NCBI GenBank assembly: GCA_964551735.1
Contig: CAZKEF010000039.1
Span: 1 to 51,635 of the forward strand
Length of the DNA stretch: 51,635 nucleotides
DNA from: DAOUAT01 sp964551735
GTDB lineage: Bacteria > Chloroflexota > Anaerolineae > CG2-30-64-16
Reading direction: 5' to 3'
The notes beneath the pieces are model-generated. The model saw only the letters and a list, made by a program, of their open reading frames with translations, was not told the origin of the DNA and ran no database searches. The stretch's first letter is position 1. Each line of letters begins with the position of its first letter. Shown in pieces: positions 48,776-51,635 of the stretch. The translations under genes were made by a program, and so were the position numbers.

Positions 48776-51592
48776 GCTTCAACCAAACGATCCGACTCGC
48801 GGATACTGAAACATACTGCGCAATGTGTGGCCGCAACTCGACCTCGGGCTTCAACCAAACGATCCGACTCGCGGATACTGAAACCGGCATCACGCTGCTG
48901 CCCCCGCCCAACGAGCCGCGGCTTCAACCAAACGATCCGACTCGCGGATACTGAAACCTCACCGTCCTCGATGCCCCGACGGCCGCGCCATTGCTTCAAC
49001 CAAACGATCCGACTCGCGGATACTGAAACAACGCCGTGCTCAGCACATAGGTGAAGCTCATCGTTGCTTCAACCAAACGATCCGACTCGCGGATACTGAA
49101 ACATGAGACAACTGTGGCGGTCACGGATCCGACGGCTGGCTTCAACCAAACGATCCGACTCGCGGATACTGAAACCTTGTTGTCCCAGGCGTAGAACATC
49201 TTATCGCCCTGCTTCAACCAAACGATCCGACTCGCGGATACTGAAACACGATCAACCAGTGGGGCCGGGTGACCGGATCCACAGCTTCAACCAAACGATC
49301 CGACTCGCGGATACTGAAACAATCAGCGCCTTGAGGTATTCGCCGGGCAGCACGTGCTTCAACCAAACGATCCGACTCGCGGATACTGAAACGCCACACG
49401 CCGCGCGGTACAGCCTGCCACTCATCCAGCTTCAACCAAACGATCCGACTCGCGGATACTGAAACCACGGCTGTCCAGGCCGCCCGCTGGGCTGCACCGT
49501 AGCTTCAACCAAACGATCCGACTCGCGGATACTGAAACTTCAGTCCAGGTGCCCAGCGCCGTCATGCCACTGAAGGCGCTTCAACCAAACGATCCGACTC
49601 GCGGATACTGAAACTTGACCAGCTCGTAGGCGAGCCGGTGGGCATACATTGCTTCAACCAAACGATCCGACTCGCGGATACTGAAACTAGCACATACGGC
49701 GTTGTAATCACATCGCCCGTCGCGCTTCAACCAAACGATCCGACTCGCGGATACTGAAACATGATAATGCTGAGTTGGATACTGCCGCCATCGCACACGC
49801 TTCAACCAAACGATCCGACTCGCGGATACTGAAACTCGACGGTTACGGTTACTGACTCGTCGCCCTTACCGCGGCTTCAACCAAACGATCCGACTCGCGG
49901 ATACTGAAACTCAGTATCAAGCCGTTGTGGGTGCAAACCGACTTCGTGCTTCAACCAAACGATCCGACTCGCGGATACTGAAACATTACCTCCGGGGTAA
50001 ACAAGCCCTGCTGAAAATCGGCGCTTCAACCAAACGATCCGACTCGCGGATACTGAAACCGGTTGCAGCTTGATGGTGTCCGTCCATAGCACATCGCTTC
50101 AACCAAACGATCCGACTCGCGGATACTGAAACTCGACGGTTACGGTTACTGACTCGTCGCCCTTACCGCGCTTCAACCAAACGATCCGACTCGCGGATAC
50201 TGAAACAATAGCCGGTGATGGTGATGCTGTTTTCCGGCTCGTGCTTCAACCAAACGATCCGACTCGCGGATACTGAAACTTCTTCGCCACCGGCCCCCGC
50301 TCCGCAAAGCGCACAGCTTCAACCAAACGATCCGACTCGCGGATACTGAAACATGACCATGCCGGTGGCCGTGTCAGCCACATGGATAGCTTCAACCAAA
50401 CGATCCGACTCGCGGATACTGAAACAGGTAAAAGCGGGATGTAACGGCGAGCCTGGTGCACGCTTCAACCAAACGATCCGACTCGCGGATACTGAAACTA
50501 CGGCACCCTGATGGGCCGGCCCATCCTGCCCATCGGCTTCAACCAAACGATCCGACTCGCGGATACTGAAACAATGCGGGCAAGGCGGACGTCGCGTTGA
50601 TCGGCCATGCTTCAACCAAACGATCCGACTCGCGGATACTGAAACGCTCATCTGCCATCCCATTGCACCTCTACGACGGTGCGGCTTCAACCAAACGATC
50701 CGACTCGCGGATACTGAAACCACCGTTTGAAACACCCCCACGGCGCCAGCCACAAAGCTTCAACCAAACGATCCGACTCGCGGATACTGAAACACTGGTA
50801 GTAGATTTTGCTGCCCTTGCGCGTGAGGGGCTTCAACCAAACGATCCGACTCGCGGATACTGAAACAGCGTAATGTGCTGCGCCCCGTCCGCTAGTTCAA
50901 CGCTTCAACCAAACGATCCGACTCGCGGATACTGAAACACAGCCCGCCACGGCGCTTCCAATGCTGTGCCAGGGCTTCAACCAAACGATCCGACTCGCGG
51001 ATACTGAAACGCCATTCGTGCCGCTGTTGTTTTTCATCCGCAAATTGCTTCAACCAAACGATCCGACTCGCGGATACTGAAACACAGCCCGCCACGGCGC
51101 TTCCAATGCTGTGCCAGGGCTTCAACCAAACGATCCGACTCGCGGATACTGAAACTGTACAACATCCAGAACGGCCTGATGAAAAACGTGGCTTCAACCA
51201 AACGATCCGACTCGCGGATACTGAAACGCCAACTGCCGCCGACATAAGCGCCAAGCAGCGCGGGCTTCAACCAAACGATCCGACTCGCGGATACTGAAAC
51301 ATCGCGCGGGGAACCGTTCTGCGGCGAGCGTTCAGTGCTTCAACCAAACGATCCGACTCGCGGATACTGAAACACCAGAGCATTTCTGGCATCCGTTCAA
51401 CTTCATCAGCTTCAACCAAACGATCCGACTCGCGGATACTGAAACTGGCTGCGGCCCGCCGTTGGGCAAGGTCTGCACCCGGCTTCAACCAAACGATCCG
51501 ACTCGCGGATACTGAAACGAATCGGTACAGGAAGATGATCTGCTCATCTTCCACAGCTTCAACCAAACGATCCGACTCGCGGAGGGTTAGAC
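48776..51592 (+). CRISPR. Type I-D CRISPR array, 39 repeats and 38 spacers
   Basis: Repeats are 37 bases, starting GCTTCAACCAAACGATCC and ending GGATACTGAAAC. Copies 1-38 are identical by eye. First repeat 48776-48812, last complete 51482-51518. Repeat 39 (51556-51592) keeps only its first 28 bases. ATCCG and CGGAT form a 5-bp stem around ACTCG, and the eight bases after it, ACTGAAAC, are the same 5' handle as in the Synechocystis type I-D repeat. Spacers are 35-39 bases. Spacers 30 and 32 (50939-50973, 51084-51118) are identical. Spacers 15 and 19 (49836-49873, 50133-50169) are the same but for one base at the end. Transcription runs on the plus strand. Confidence 0.98.
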
Positions 51593-51635
51593 CAGTCAGG
51601 ACTGGTTACGGACTGGTTACGTTTGGGGAGCCCGA
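51593..51635. other. Flank after the array
   Basis: Contains GGACTGGTTAC twice in tandem (about 51599-51620) right after the decayed repeat. Too short to say more; the window ends here. Confidence 0.5.

Noticed and set aside
48538..51566. Many short open frames inside the CRISPR array on both strands
   Set aside because: They are translations of the repeat unit (for example SIRESDRLVEA) joined by spacers.
48776..51592. Self-targeting spacers against this window
   Set aside because: Reading the spacers against the genes here I found no match, but a full genome search could not be done.

Overview
The window is GC-rich bacterial DNA, most likely from a member of the Chloroflexota. This is an inference from the gene content and from the dense load of short palindromic and heptanucleotide repeats; no rRNA or marker gene is present to prove it.

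Left half (about 1-24,780): a partial cobalamin-binding protein gene and a divergent MurR/RpiR regulator are followed by about 22.8 kb of genes all on the minus strand. Read in transcription order these are: GntR regulator, NamZ, GNAT, PIG-L deacetylase, a CUT1 sugar ABC transporter (lipoprotein and two permeases), a DUF6259-type glycosidase, a Dpp/Opp peptide ABC transporter (two permeases, two ATPases, a small membrane protein, lipoprotein), NagZ, GNAT, an AmiE-like serine hydrolase, an AnmK-MurQ fusion and a MurNAc/GlcNAc kinase. Many neighbours overlap by 4 bp. Together they form a peptidoglycan-fragment rescue pathway. NamZ, NagZ and the AmiE-like enzyme would cut muropeptides, the two ABC systems would import sugars and peptides, the kinases would give MurNAc-6-P and GlcNAc-6-P, and MurQ would convert MurNAc-6-P to GlcNAc-6-P. 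It resembles the Bacillus subtilis murQ-murR-murP-amiE-nagZ-namZ group with the PTS replaced by ABC import plus kinases. A DasR/NagR-like operator overlaps the gntR promoter.

Middle (about 24,830-35,720, plus strand): a haem-binding CxxCH protein; a DUF2680 exported protein behind two promoters with 11-bp-phased OmpR/PhoB-type boxes; a MacAB-like efflux system with two adaptor genes whose 3' halves are almost identical DNA; an OmpR-type response regulator and histidine kinase; then an ECF-like sigma factor and a 66-aa winged-helix protein. Each of these last two is preceded by the same 17-nt palindrome and a hairpin that hides its Shine-Dalgarno sequence.

Right part (35,816-51,592, plus strand): a complete type I-D CRISPR-Cas locus. 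The order is WYL regulator, cas10d, an unrecognised 216-aa gene, csc2, csc1, cas3, a DUF559 endonuclease, cas6, cas1, cas2, cas4, leader, and an array of 39 repeats and 38 spacers. The effector genes (cas10d to cas3) are visibly AT-richer than everything around them and are bounded by copies of one palindromic repeat family, so the locus looks modular and mosaic.

Repeats shape the whole window. Palindromes and 7-nt tandem tracts lie between genes, supply stop codons, and are carried in frame inside conserved enzymes (AnmK, NagZ, the AmiE-like hydrolase, the DUF6259 protein and the AnmK-MurQ linker).
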